From Flavobacterium sp. JAD_PAG50586_2 (GTDB taxonomy: Bacteria; Bacteroidota; Bacteroidia; Flavobacteriales; Flavobacteriaceae): a stretch of DNA of 64,000 nt. The notes beneath the pieces are model-generated. The model searched no databases and was not told where the DNA came from. It saw only the letters and a program-made list of their open reading frames with translations. A program made the translations under genes and the position numbers. Below are positions 16,815 to 25,654 of the stretch, one piece after another. The first letter of the stretch is position 1, and each line of letters begins with the position of its first letter. The stretch covers positions 930,001-994,000 of the forward strand of contig CP096136.1 in assembly GCA_023213215.1 (NCBI GenBank). Reading direction: 5' to 3'.

Positions 16815-17577
16815 AGAAGAAATCATTTCGGGAATAATAATTTCAATTGCTTTCATCAGCTTAATAGTACTTTTTTGTATCTTATTAGTACAGCTTTATA
16901 TCAAAAAAATAAAGGACTACACAGCCAAAGAGCTGGCCTTTCAAAAAACTCTTAATGAAACCATAATCGAAACCCAGGAGCAGGTTTTAAAGAACATCTC
17001 CCAGGACCTCCATGATGATATTGGACAGCAACTGACCAGTATCAATTTCCAGCTGGAAAACCTAAAACTCGATTCGCCTGATTTTGAGAAAAGCCTTGAA
17101 CCTGTTTCCAAATCGTTGAGGCAGCTTTCGCAATCCATAAGAAGCATCAGCCACTCGCTGAGCAAAGACGTAATTGAGCAGAATAACTTAATCAGGACGA
17201 TAGAGTCTGATATCAAGCGCCTGAAAAGGAACAGGAAAATGGCCATCAGCTTCGTTTTTGAAGAGCTGGGCCGCAAGACATTTACTGCCAATGAGAGGAT
17301 ATTTATTTACCGCATATTCCAGGAATGCATCGGCAACTGCCTGAAGCATTCGAAATGCAACAAGATGAACATCCTTATCAGGACAAAGCCGGAATTTGAA
17401 ATGATTTTCAGTGATAATGGTGTGGGGTTTGACCCTGAGGCGGACTGTGGTGGTAAACCTTCGATGGGACTGAACAATATGAAAACGCGTGCCAATGACA
17501 TTAATTATTCGCTTGTTATCAAATCGGCTGCAGGTGAAGGAACGAATATTATCCTGTGCGAGGCTAAACCTGATTAA
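16807..17577 (+). CDS. sensor histidine kinase, HisKA_3 type
   Basis: 256 aa with one N-terminal membrane helix (residues 6-31), a coiled stretch, the dimerisation/phosphoacceptor motif ISQDLHDDIGQQL with His69, and a HATPase domain with IFQECIGNCLKHS (N box), DNGVGFD (G1) and MGLNNMKTRA (G2). It autophosphorylates and passes phosphate to the NarL-type regulator 2 bp downstream. It lacks a recognisable input domain, so sensing probably comes from the membrane protein upstream. Confidence 0.92.
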   Translation: MSKEEIISGIIISIAFISLIVLFCILLVQLYIKKIKDYTAKELAFQKTLNETIIETQEQVLKNISQDLHDDIGQQLTSINFQLENLKLDSPDFEKSLEPVSKSLRQLSQSIRSISHSLSKDVIEQNNLIRTIESDIKRLKRNRKMAISFVFEELGRKTFTANERIFIYRIFQECIGNCLKHSKCNKMNILIRTKPEFEMIFSDNGVGFDPEADCGGKPSMGLNNMKTRANDINYSLVIKSAAGEGTNIILCEAKPD

Positions 17578-17579
17578 AT

Positions 17580-18236
17580 ATGGAACATACTACGATTTGC
17601 ATTATTGACGACCATGAGATTGTAAGGCATGGCTTAAGGGAACTGCTCCACAAACTGGGCAGCTATAGGGTAATCCATGAATTTGATAATGGCGAGGAGT
17701 TCCTCGCTTCGCTGCCTTTAAATCCGGCTCCGGATATTTATATACTGGATTACTCGATGCCGCATATGAACGGAATTGAGGTACTGAAAGCCCTTGAAGA
17801 AAAAACAGAGGAATACAAAGTACTGCTGTTAACTCAGCATTTTGACGAGGAAATCATAAATGCGGCCTACCACCATGGCGCCAGGGGCTTTTTGCATAAG
17901 AACTGTACGGCCCACGACCTAAAGTTTGCCATAGACAATATCATTAAGATAGGCTACAACAATGTTTCTGAAATACTGAAGCGCATCAGGAATTATGACA
18001 ACAGCGGGGAGAAGAAAAAGGAGACTTTAGTTTTATCCCAAAGAGAGCTCGATTTCCTAAGGCTGGTGTGCGACGAAAGGGAGCTTACGTATGAGCAAAT
18101 GGCAGACAGCATGAAACTATCGGTTAAGTCGATCGAAGCATACAGGGCTGCGTTATTTGAGCGTTATAATATTAAGTCGAAAGTGGGGCTGGTGTTGTTC
18201 TCCTTCAAATATCGGTTAACAGAGCCATTTTTATAG
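17580..18236 (+). CDS. NarL/LuxR-type response regulator
   Basis: 218 aa. The receiver domain has the acidic pair IIDDH and phosphoacceptor Asp57 in YILDYSMP, with the conserved Lys in GARGFLHK. The C-terminal part is a degenerate LuxR HTH (LSQRELDFLRLVC...SVKSIEAYRAALFERYNIKSKVGLVLFSF). It starts 2 bp after the kinase stop. Likely targets are the flanking operons; this is inferred from position. Confidence 0.92.
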   Translation: MEHTTICIIDDHEIVRHGLRELLHKLGSYRVIHEFDNGEEFLASLPLNPAPDIYILDYSMPHMNGIEVLKALEEKTEEYKVLLLTQHFDEEIINAAYHHGARGFLHKNCTAHDLKFAIDNIIKIGYNNVSEILKRIRNYDNSGEKKKETLVLSQRELDFLRLVCDERELTYEQMADSMKLSVKSIEAYRAALFERYNIKSKVGLVLFSFKYRLTEPFL

Positions 18237-18292
18237 CTTATCAAGATAGCTCCTTATCCTCAAACATCGCCCCGCCCTTTCTCAGTATTATT

Positions 18293-19492
18293 CTATACTT
18301 TCCTAACACTATGATTCGGAACCTGCCACCAATCCTTTAATCCCTCGATTTTTGGAGTTGCTTCTTCTTTCGTAAGATATCTTTCCATAATATTCTGGAC
18401 CCTGCTGTCTTTTAGGAACAAGCCATGAAAATCGAGGTTGTTGCTTATTTCATCAAAGAAGTTTTCTTTTTTGACCGCAAGCGTAGTAATATCTTTTGCA
18501 TATATCGACGAGCTTACAAAAGGCACTGTTCCATCACCTGAGTCGATGCCATTTTTCAGGGAATCAAGATCAACGAGGTTAGCGATGCCATACTTCTTTT
18601 TATGTATTTCGAGCTGTGTGTATGTTTTATCTTTCTCTCCTACTACAATTACCATCTTAGCTCTAACTTCTTTAGGCAGTTCGGATAGATTTTTAAGTCC
18701 GTTAGGCGAACGAAAATCTTTTAAGAGCTGTAATCTTGCATCGAAAAGCGTTTCGATGTCATCATAAATATTTTGCTGCCAGTATTTTTTTTCAAGGATG
18801 TCCAGCTGCTGCCTGGTATCTTTATAAACTAAGGCATTTTTATAGACCGGTAACAATTCAAACACGCCCGGATAGGTTCGTATTACCTTGCGCATATCCT
18901 CATTTCTTCCTATGGCCCAATTTAGAATACTACGCAATCCTCCATCACCTTTTACCATATGGACTAACGCATAAGGAGAACCGAGGAAGGGTGGTGCATT
19001 CATTATTATTTTGTCGATTTTCGAATAATCATCGTTTAAAAGATTCAAATAACATGACAAAACCAATCCTCCCATACTATGTGTTATGAACCGAAAGCCT
19101 TCGACATTTTGGCCTTGCAGTTTGTGGGTTAGGTATTCAACGTATAGCTTCAGCCTCTTGCCGCTTTCCATGTTGGACATCCTCCAGTCATACCCAAACA
19201 GATAAATTGGCGTATCCTTGAACGGAGGGCAGTCATTGAGCTTGCTTTTTAATTTCAGGATGGGCTTCTCATAGGGTAGTTTGGCTATATGGTTCCTTTC
19301 AATGATGGTTTCTATCCCTTCATCATATAACGGATTCAGCTGGAGGTTTTCCTTTATGTAAGGCCCTGTTATGCTTGTCATGATAGAAGTACCCAATGTA
19401 TCATAGGCGTTCCATATAAAATTAAAGTCAAAGGTATTGGCATTTACGAGGTTTGTTGCCTGTATGCCGGGGATAAAAATGATGGGTTTCAT
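18293..19492 (-). CDS. LCAT-like alpha/beta-hydrolase (lipase/acyltransferase)
   Basis: 399 aa starting MKPIIFIPGIQATNLV, the LCAT-family opening, followed by YLFGYDWRMS and the nucleophile elbow THSMGG with Ser139. Candidate Asp is in GDGTVPFVSS and candidate His in DFHGLF, in the usual order. No signal peptide is visible. Family members cleave or transfer acyl chains of phospholipids. It is the last gene of the minus-strand block that begins with the CHAP protein. Such a lipase could act on the membrane as an effector, but that is inference. Confidence 0.8.
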   Translation of the reverse strand: MKPIIFIPGIQATNLVNANTFDFNFIWNAYDTLGTSIMTSITGPYIKENLQLNPLYDEGIETIIERNHIAKLPYEKPILKLKSKLNDCPPFKDTPIYLFGYDWRMSNMESGKRLKLYVEYLTHKLQGQNVEGFRFITHSMGGLVLSCYLNLLNDDYSKIDKIIMNAPPFLGSPYALVHMVKGDGGLRSILNWAIGRNEDMRKVIRTYPGVFELLPVYKNALVYKDTRQQLDILEKKYWQQNIYDDIETLFDARLQLLKDFRSPNGLKNLSELPKEVRAKMVIVVGEKDKTYTQLEIHKKKYGIANLVDLDSLKNGIDSGDGTVPFVSSSIYAKDITTLAVKKENFFDEISNNLDFHGLFLKDSRVQNIMERYLTKEEATPKIEGLKDWWQVPNHSVRKV

Positions 19493-19540
19493 AGATGTAT
19501 TAAATTAAGGGTAAATTGAAAGTTGTTTTTTTACGAATAT

Positions 19541-20431
19541 TTATTTAGGACCTATCCAGACTTCCAACTGTCCCTTGGGTACTTTATTCTCAAATTTCCT
19601 CACTTGGACAATACGAAACTCATCGCCAATTATTTTTTTAATTTCATATGCTAAATCCCTGTCTTCAGAATGAAAATATTTTATTATGTTAGAATAGTTT
19701 CCGTTTACTAATTCGCTTCTCGGAGAAATCCAGCCTTTCTCCTTTAAGCTTTTTTGAATGATATTTACCTCATCATTATTGATTTTATTTGAATATTGAA
19801 TGTAAACTACCTTTTTAAGTATTAAACTAATAGATTTTGATTTTTCGAGGTTAACAATTTGAGATACAGGCTGGGCACTGGCAATAGAGCTATTTACTAT
19901 CTCTTTGGGATAAATGCTTACCTTATTTTTATTTTCCAATAAATACGCCAGCTGATTTAATGTTACCGTATCATTTTTTTCCAGGAATTGCTTAGGTATC
20001 AATAATTTACTTTTGTCTTTCTCAGAAATTGCTTTTTTTGAGTTTATCCTGTCTAATATCAAAGATTGCGCAAACCCGACAAGCATTTCTTTATCCTGTG
20101 GTTTCAATGTACCATCTTCACTTGTGTTTTTTAAATAGCGCTCTAAGGTCAAAAAAGCATAGTCGTATTTTAACGTTGAAATAGTATCCGCTGTTAATTT
20201 TTCTATCTGGTTACTTATTGTTTTGCCTTCTTCAGTTACCGCTTTTAAGTTGTTGATTTTATCGTTTAATGTACTTGTGCGATAGGCTGTAAATGCTGTT
20301 ATTATTGATGTTAGAATTAGAACAACAGTATTAAAGGTGCTTAGAAAATCTTTTTTTCTTCCATGTTTGTTTATTAAATGTTTGACTATTTCTTTTGCCT
20401 TTAAGATTTGACTTAATAATTTAAACTTTTA
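19541..20431 (-). CDS. membrane-anchored hypothetical protein without a recognisable start codon
   Basis: The frame is open for about 295 codons from 20428 down to the stop at 19541. It contains one membrane helix (TVVLILTSIITAFTAY), then a coiled-coil-like stretch (LNDKINNLKAVTEEGKTIS) and a soluble C-terminal domain ending GQLEVWIGPK. No ATG or GTG lies upstream of the helix, and a TTG at 20152 would discard helix and coil. The real start is probably lost to a sequencing indel near 20430, just after the barrel gene. The C-terminal VRKF...LEVWIG is reminiscent of SPOR/LytR-C-like folds, not certain. Confidence 0.55.
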
Positions 20432-20438
20432 AAATGCG

Positions 20439-21608
20439 CTACTTATCTCCAAAATTGTAGGTAATGTTGAGGAAGCCAAGGAAGTTTGAATTTTCTATAT
20501 CATACTTTACAACAAGGGGAATCCAAAGATCTTCTGCTACCCTTAACCTGATTTCAGCGTTGGCCGAAAACATTTCTTCTTCTTCGTCGGGAAGAAGGTT
20601 GTTAAATATCTTATTGTATTCTGCCTGAGCCTTAACTTCGAAATAACTCTCCTTTTTGGAATCCTTTCCCACTTTAATATTTATGCCTCCTTTAGCATTT
20701 AGAGCTGTCCTAGGCAAATGTTGTGTTTCCAGAGTGTCGGCATAAATGAGCTTTGCCCTTAAGTCAATTTCGCTACTTGCTCCCTTAATACCTTGCAGAT
20801 AAACCATTCCAAATGACGCCTTATTAAATTTTCCTTCCTCATTAGAGGTACCGTCAGCCGCAATCGTGAAAAGAGGCTTACCTTCTACTTCCTTATAAAA
20901 ATCGGTCATATAACCATGAATTCCATCCAACAAGTCTTTATAATTACTAAATGTTTTGCCATCTGCTGTCCTATAGGTCAATGTCTCATTAGTAAGGGCA
21001 TTCGTAAAGTCCGATATAAGTTGTGCATCGGTACTGATAATAGGCTGCCTATTGATATATTGTTTTACTACCTTATCATTGAAGTCCTGTAGCTTTGCTG
21101 TCTTTTGAGCCATTGTCAATGTCGCATCAGTCATAATACCTGATACAATTTTTGCCTGTGACCTGCCTAATCCTTTATTGAATTCAGTAAACATACCGTC
21201 GAAATCCTTCCCAAATTCAACTACGCTTTTGTCTCTGCCGTTATATGCCGCATAAGTAAAACCTCCTGTAAATCCCTGATATTTAAAATCCTGATTAAGA
21301 TTTAGTTTCAAATTGAATTGAAAATTCCTGTAAAACGTTTCCTTGATATAATTAACGTCCTTGTGCAGCTCCGGATTAACTTTACTCCGCAATTCAAAAA
21401 GTGTAGAATTAAAATCGATTGTTTTCTCATCCCCAGTTAATTGTGTTCCGGCAAGCTGCAGGAAACTGCTGAATATGTCTTTATAATTTCCTGATTTTGT
21501 TTTTTCTGCAATTTCAGCAATAGCGGCTTTTGCCTTATCTAATTCCTGGCTAATACCAATATTTGATATTAATAATGCTCCTACTACATAGAGGTAATAT
21601 TTTTTCAT
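20439..21608 (-). CDS. predicted outer-membrane barrel protein, 389 aa
   Basis: The signal peptide is MKKYYLYVVGALLISNIGISQ. The mature N-terminal 150 residues are helical and charged (KAAIAEIAEKTKSG). The last 100 residues alternate like beta strands and end with FLNITYNFGDK, a barrel-type terminal strand. No family recognised. It lies between the 98-aa beta-rich gene and the membrane-anchored gene with 11- and 7-bp gaps, i.e. in one operon. Confidence 0.75.
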   Translation of the reverse strand: MKKYYLYVVGALLISNIGISQELDKAKAAIAEIAEKTKSGNYKDIFSSFLQLAGTQLTGDEKTIDFNSTLFELRSKVNPELHKDVNYIKETFYRNFQFNLKLNLNQDFKYQGFTGGFTYAAYNGRDKSVVEFGKDFDGMFTEFNKGLGRSQAKIVSGIMTDATLTMAQKTAKLQDFNDKVVKQYINRQPIISTDAQLISDFTNALTNETLTYRTADGKTFSNYKDLLDGIHGYMTDFYKEVEGKPLFTIAADGTSNEEGKFNKASFGMVYLQGIKGASSEIDLRAKLIYADTLETQHLPRTALNAKGGINIKVGKDSKKESYFEVKAQAEYNKIFNNLLPDEEEEMFSANAEIRLRVAEDLWIPLVVKYDIENSNFLGFLNITYNFGDK

Positions 21609-21619
21609 TTTGTAAAGAA

Positions 21620-21916
21620 TTAGATTTCGAAATAAAAAATTTCTGAATACAATTGTGAGTCTATATCTCTATGGTCGTTATGTAATGGTCCGAGAGAGAA
21701 ATTACCCGAAACATCTATTACTGTATGAGCGCCAGAATTATTTGGGTTTACTCCGGTCACAGTCATCATATATCTACCAGATGGCAAATCAAAATTTTGA
21801 CTGAATGATGTAGAACTAGTATATCGAAAGTCATTCGCATTATCCAAATTGTCTATAAAAACCTTAATTGGGTTTGGAGAAGTTCCCCCATATACACCCA
21901 CTGCAACATTTACCAT
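21620..21916 (-). CDS. small beta-rich protein, 98 aa
   Basis: I chose ATG 21916 (MVNVAVGVYGGTSPNPIK) because the upstream in-frame ATG at 21982 would translate the conserved leader element. The protein is glycine-, serine- and asparagine-rich with predicted strands (FRYTSSTSFSQNFDL, RYMMTVTGVNPNN) and no signal peptide. No domain recognised; small beta-sandwich proteins of this kind can be pore-forming or adhesive, but nothing here proves that. Confidence 0.55.
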   Translation of the reverse strand: MVNVAVGVYGGTSPNPIKVFIDNLDNANDFRYTSSTSFSQNFDLPSGRYMMTVTGVNPNNSGAHTVIDVSGNFSLGPLHNDHRDIDSQLYSEIFYFEI

Positions 21917-21938
21917 AATTTCTAAAAATTTAAATCTC

Positions 21939-21971
21939 TGCCTACTCTGAATTTCCCTTTTCGGCTTCCGG
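21939..21971 (-). promoter_or_regulatory. shared leader element, copy 2
   Basis: On the minus strand GCCGAAAAGGG-AAATT-CAGAGTAGGCA ends 22 bases before the ATG at 21916. It is the partner of the element at 14657-14691. Confidence 0.5.
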
Positions 21972-21984
21972 GTGCTATTCATTG

Positions 21985-22677
21985 TTATAATTTTTGAGTA
22001 TTCATATACCGGATAATCTGGGTATCTGTTAACCAGCCTACTATAGCATTGTTGGAATCTGTTACGAATAAATCCTTGTAATTTTTCTCATTCATCAGCT
22101 TGCGGGCATCTTCTACCCTTTTGTCTTCGTTTATGGTATCAAACTGGATTACTGTTGGGTTGGCTGTAATGAATGCGGCAAGTGTCGTAGCTGGGGCTGC
22201 CTTTAACAATTCATCGCTTATGGTGCTTTTATGGATAATGCATTTTATTTTCCCTGCTTCGGTAACAGGCAGCCTGCTTTTATTGATGCTGTCAAGAAAG
22301 TCCCGGAGTGCCTTAAGGTCAAATGCAGTTATCATAGGATTAGTGACATCAATGGACACCATTGTAAATTTGTCTATCATGACCTGTTTCACCAAAATGG
22401 TTCCCAGAACATCCGGGGTAAGTTTATTAATGACCTCGTTATAAGTTTTTGTAGCAGCTTCGAAATTGGCTTTCCCAAAATAAAATGCAAGCAGGGTTCC
22501 TATCCAGGTACTGATTAATGGTGCGAGGAGACTGAATAGCCGTTCTGGATCAGACCCACAGCACATCCAGTAAATTACAAGTGTGAGTAAAAGTAAGAGG
22601 GATCCCCAAAGTAAAATCTTTGCTATTAAATCCCTGTAGCCTGTCCATGGCTTTTCAGATCCAGTAATGTTTGACAT
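21985..22677 (-). CDS. membrane protein with a CBS-domain pair
   Basis: Two membrane segments lie near the N-terminus (ILLWGSLLLLLTLVIYWM and LLAPLISTWIGTLLAFYFG), followed by a cytoplasmic region with CBS-like repeats: SRLPVTEAGKIKCIIHKSTI and DLFVTDSNNAIVGWLTDTQI. CBS pairs bind adenosyl nucleotides, so this could be a nucleotide-responsive regulator at the membrane (inference). It lies 35 bp behind the CHAP gene. Confidence 0.7.
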   Translation of the reverse strand: MSNITGSEKPWTGYRDLIAKILLWGSLLLLLTLVIYWMCCGSDPERLFSLLAPLISTWIGTLLAFYFGKANFEAATKTYNEVINKLTPDVLGTILVKQVMIDKFTMVSIDVTNPMITAFDLKALRDFLDSINKSRLPVTEAGKIKCIIHKSTISDELLKAAPATTLAAFITANPTVIQFDTINEDKRVEDARKLMNEKNYKDLFVTDSNNAIVGWLTDTQIIRYMNTQKL

Positions 22678-22712
22678 GATTTTTGTTTTTTAAAGTTTAT
22701 AATAATTATTCC

Positions 22713-23654
22713 TCATCCAATTCCAAGCTTCCCAAAAGTCTTCGGGCCTACAATACCGTCAGCCACTAAGCTGTTCTTTGCCTGGAACTCTTTTACAGCC
22801 TGCAGGGTAGCCATGTCAAAGCTTCCCGTTACCGGCAATTTTAATTTGGAGTCTTTCGCATTCAGGGCACGCTGTACTTCAGTTACCATAAAACCAACAT
22901 TGCCACGGCGGAGGTAGCTGCCCGATACGAATTTTGATTTGGCGATGGCAATTTCGTTAGCGTCCTCCTGTAGTGCGCCAATCGTAACGGCATCTGCTTT
23001 TCCTGTAACATTCATAGCATTTTTTGCCTGATACTCCTTTAATCTTGTTTCGGTTTCATTGCCAAACCAGCCATCAATTTCTATCTCATACCCAAGGTCA
23101 TAAAGGTGTTTCTGGATTTGTGTTACCTGTGACCCCCTGTCCCCTTTACTCAGTATAGCGGATACCGGAGTAACAGCTGTTTCAGTATAGACTCCGGGAT
23201 TGATAAACGATTTGATCAGGCTGCGGGAACGGGTACGTTTCATAACACGTCCACCGTCACTGTCATTCGTAGTGGAAGTATTTCCTTCCCAGGCCTCTAT
23301 GTGTGTCTTAGCATCAGAAGTCCAACGGATGAAAATGCCAATATGGTCCGCATGTCCGGTACCTTCCCAATCATAGATAACTATATCCCCAGGCTCCGGA
23401 TTGGTGGTAAGACGTCCTTTCTCTTTGTAGTAATTGTGTGCGGACTGGCAATGATGGATACCATTTTTGGATTGGATGTGCCCTAGCGGATGCCCGGCAT
23501 GATGGAACACCCAGCTCACAAACATGGCGCACCATTTATGCCCGTTTAATGAAGGTTCATACCATAACCCATAAGGGGATTTGTTACTGTTAGGAGGAGA
23601 TTCGGCGGTGCCGTCCTGCGATTGCGCTTTGCTGAGTACACTTTGTCTTGACAT
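22713..23654 (-). CDS. CHAP amidase/endopeptidase with two peptidoglycan-binding domains
   Basis: 313 aa. The CHAP/NlpC-like catalytic part has Cys42 in KWCAMFVSWVF, His104 in HADHIGIF and Glu123 in WEGN. Two PG_binding_1 domains follow at about 166-228 and 245-312 (each with G-x-x-G...VTxIQ/VTEVQ and TxGxxxxxT patterns). The protein should cut and bind peptidoglycan, yet has no signal peptide, so export by another route or release on lysis is implied. It is the first gene of the six-gene minus-strand block. Confidence 0.85.
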   Translation of the reverse strand: MSRQSVLSKAQSQDGTAESPPNSNKSPYGLWYEPSLNGHKWCAMFVSWVFHHAGHPLGHIQSKNGIHHCQSAHNYYKEKGRLTTNPEPGDIVIYDWEGTGHADHIGIFIRWTSDAKTHIEAWEGNTSTTNDSDGGRVMKRTRSRSLIKSFINPGVYTETAVTPVSAILSKGDRGSQVTQIQKHLYDLGYEIEIDGWFGNETETRLKEYQAKNAMNVTGKADAVTIGALQEDANEIAIAKSKFVSGSYLRRGNVGFMVTEVQRALNAKDSKLKLPVTGSFDMATLQAVKEFQAKNSLVADGIVGPKTFGKLGIG

Positions 23655-23916
23655 ATCGTATGTTTTTAATAATTCTCTGTAAAAAAATTATAAGTTTGAA
23701 AACAAACGGGAATACAAAACCAACTTCCATACCTATAAATTTTTAAAAAAAGCTATAACCTCGTGTGGCCAAACGAACTACACCGGCAACAACTTCCGAT
23801 AAAATTTTGTGGTATCTGAAACGCGAAAACGTTACTCTAATTTAATATTTTAATTTATAACAGTCGATATAATGTAGCTTTTAATCGTTGAAAATCAAAT
23901 AAATACGATAAAATGC

Positions 23917-23948
23917 AAAAATCCACTAAGTTGCTGCAGTGGGTTTTT
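23917..23948. terminator. hairpin AAAAATCCACT...AGTGGGTTTTT
   Basis: An 11-bp stem (one G-T pair) with A and T flanks works in either direction, although no gene ends immediately next to it; it may be left over from a lost gene. Confidence 0.5.
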
Positions 23949-24157
23949 AATCTATGATATAAGATATTTTTTTAAGCATAGCTTCCTGCAGACGGTAGTA
24001 CCTTTATCAAAAAAGGCCTTTACCAGCATTAGTTTTTGAAGGTTGATTGATAGCAAGTTGCCGGCTGAAGATTCTAACCTGCGTCCACTTCTGCAGATTA
24101 CAAATCGGCTATGGTATTACCCGATGTGAATCTGAGTAATGTCGTATTCTGTTAAGC

Positions 24158-24190
24158 AAAAAAACTCCAACTTAATCGTTGGAGTTTTTA
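24158..24190 (-). terminator. terminator of the FISUMP lipoprotein gene
   Basis: AAAAACTCCAAC and GTTGGAGTTTTT are perfect 12-base arms, 29 bp after the stop on the minus strand. Confidence 0.85.
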
Positions 24191-24218
24191 TGAATTTCAC
24201 TGTATTATATTTCTTCGA

Positions 24219-25235
24219 TTAATTCTTCACACAACGCACAGAAATACCAGTTTTATTACGAATTGAACTTCTGCCTACATTGTTGCCTGACCTCACATTT
24301 ACACTGTATGCTGTAACGGCACTTGAAGAGGTGGAACTCCACCAATAGGCACCCTCTCCAACACCTTGAAATGGTTGGTCCGGTGGTGAATAAGTCAATG
24401 TTAAATAACCAAATCCTCCAGGAATTGCGCTAAAACCCGATTGGTTTGTTGCAGCCGGGATATTCGCAGTCCAAAGTGAGCTGGTGTCTTTCATTTTAGA
24501 ACCTGCAACACTAGTCCCTCCTAAAAATGTTACTAGCGAAGTCCATTCAGTGTCAGTTGGAATATGCCAGCCATTAGGCGCTAAACCTCTTGGGTCATTA
24601 ACGGCATACCAGTTATATAATTTTCCGTAAACAGTTCCGTTAGCCGTATCATTAGCGTAATAGCACCATGCTCCTGTGGTCAACGTATCCCATTGCGCAA
24701 TGTCTGTAACTTCGGGTATAATGTCTCCATTTCTATATTTGCTAACATTCAGATTTTCCTTCATCCACTGTTTTCCATTGATTACAATACTAGTGTACGA
24801 ATTTCCATCCGCATCGACAACCGCACCGGCATTTGTGTATAACTGGCTCGATGTAGAAAATGTTAACTGATCGCCATAAATTGTTCCGTCAGAAGTGGTT
24901 CCGTAAGCCCTTACGTAGTATGTAGTATTCTGAAAAAGTGATGGCAAATTACTTGAAAAGGTTCCTGACACGGCATCATAATTCGATTCGACGGTATGAT
25001 TACCCGTAATTGTTGGATTTGCTGATAACCCATAACATATACCATAACCAGAAACACCTGTTTGAAACTGAGGTCCGAATGTTCCGAAAACAGTTGCAGA
25101 CTGATAGCCTACATTAGTGACGGCGTATGTTTCTACCTTAAATAAGTTTTCCGGAGGAATTCCACCTGAATCATCACTACTGCTGCAACCAATTAATAAA
25201 ACAGAAAGAAGTGTGTATATTAGAATTTTTTTCAT
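24219..25235 (-). CDS. lipoprotein with Fibrobacter-major-paralogous (FISUMP) domain
   Basis: 338 aa. The lipobox is LLIGCSSSDD. Residues about 30-130 form an Ig/fibronectin-like region (VTNVGYQSATVFGTF...GICYG). Residues about 150-338 are the FISUMP domain with NGKQWMKENLNVSKY, GKLYNWYAV, GWHIPTDTEWTSL and the terminal SVRCVKN. This surface-lipoprotein architecture is common in Bacteroidota; the function is unknown. A perfect -7 box is 23 bp upstream and a terminator follows, so it is monocistronic. Confidence 0.88.
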   Translation of the reverse strand: MKKILIYTLLSVLLIGCSSSDDSGGIPPENLFKVETYAVTNVGYQSATVFGTFGPQFQTGVSGYGICYGLSANPTITGNHTVESNYDAVSGTFSSNLPSLFQNTTYYVRAYGTTSDGTIYGDQLTFSTSSQLYTNAGAVVDADGNSYTSIVINGKQWMKENLNVSKYRNGDIIPEVTDIAQWDTLTTGAWCYYANDTANGTVYGKLYNWYAVNDPRGLAPNGWHIPTDTEWTSLVTFLGGTSVAGSKMKDTSSLWTANIPAATNQSGFSAIPGGFGYLTLTYSPPDQPFQGVGEGAYWWSSTSSSAVTAYSVNVRSGNNVGRSSIRNKTGISVRCVKN

Positions 25236-25257
25236 AATTGTTTAAATTGTTGTGCCG

Positions 25258-25265
25258 CAAATGTA
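25258..25265 (-). promoter_or_regulatory. -7 box TACATTTG
   Basis: Exact TAnnTTTG on the minus strand, 23 bases before the FISUMP lipoprotein start. The -33 TTG is not at the ideal distance. Confidence 0.45.
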
Positions 25266-25581
25266 ATAAAAACTTACAATTTTAGATATTTTTTAAAATA
25301 AATTTTGACAATATAACAATTATGAAATATACTCTTAAATTTATCAAGTAGAAGTAATAATATGTTGAGAAATTAGCAAGTAGCCTTTAGCCTTTTTTAC
25401 TGCCATGAATGTTTCTTAACGGATTGCAAGCTTCTACAAATACTGTTTCGGGGTTTCTGAAGGAGAATATACTATTATTTTTAAACCTTCAAATACCGTA
25501 AAAACCCTATACAAAATACCGTGTTTTTACTAATGCATATATTGTTATTTAACTTTATCCTTGTACACAAATTTAACAAAA

Positions 25582-25600
25582 TGTACACTTTTAGTGTACA
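25582..25600. promoter_or_regulatory. 19-bp palindrome TGTACACTTTTAGTGTACA
   Basis: Perfect 7-bp arms, 55 bp upstream of ATG 25655, with a further TGTACA-like half site (TTGTACACAA) at 25561-25570. It matches the palindrome at 182-198. The rest of 25266-25560 shows nothing recognisable. Confidence 0.5.
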
Positions 25601-25654
25601 TGAGTGTAAAAAAGCTTTTTAAATTGCCGTCACTAACCCACAATTAAAACCATT

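Larger units (their letters stand above)
23655..24218. other. 564-bp non-coding gap
   Basis: No frame with coding character is seen. It contains two hairpins (annotated separately) and the motif CGATAAAATGC at 23906-23916 that also occurs upstream of gldK. The 23655-23900 part is the upstream region of the CHAP operon. Confidence 0.6.
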
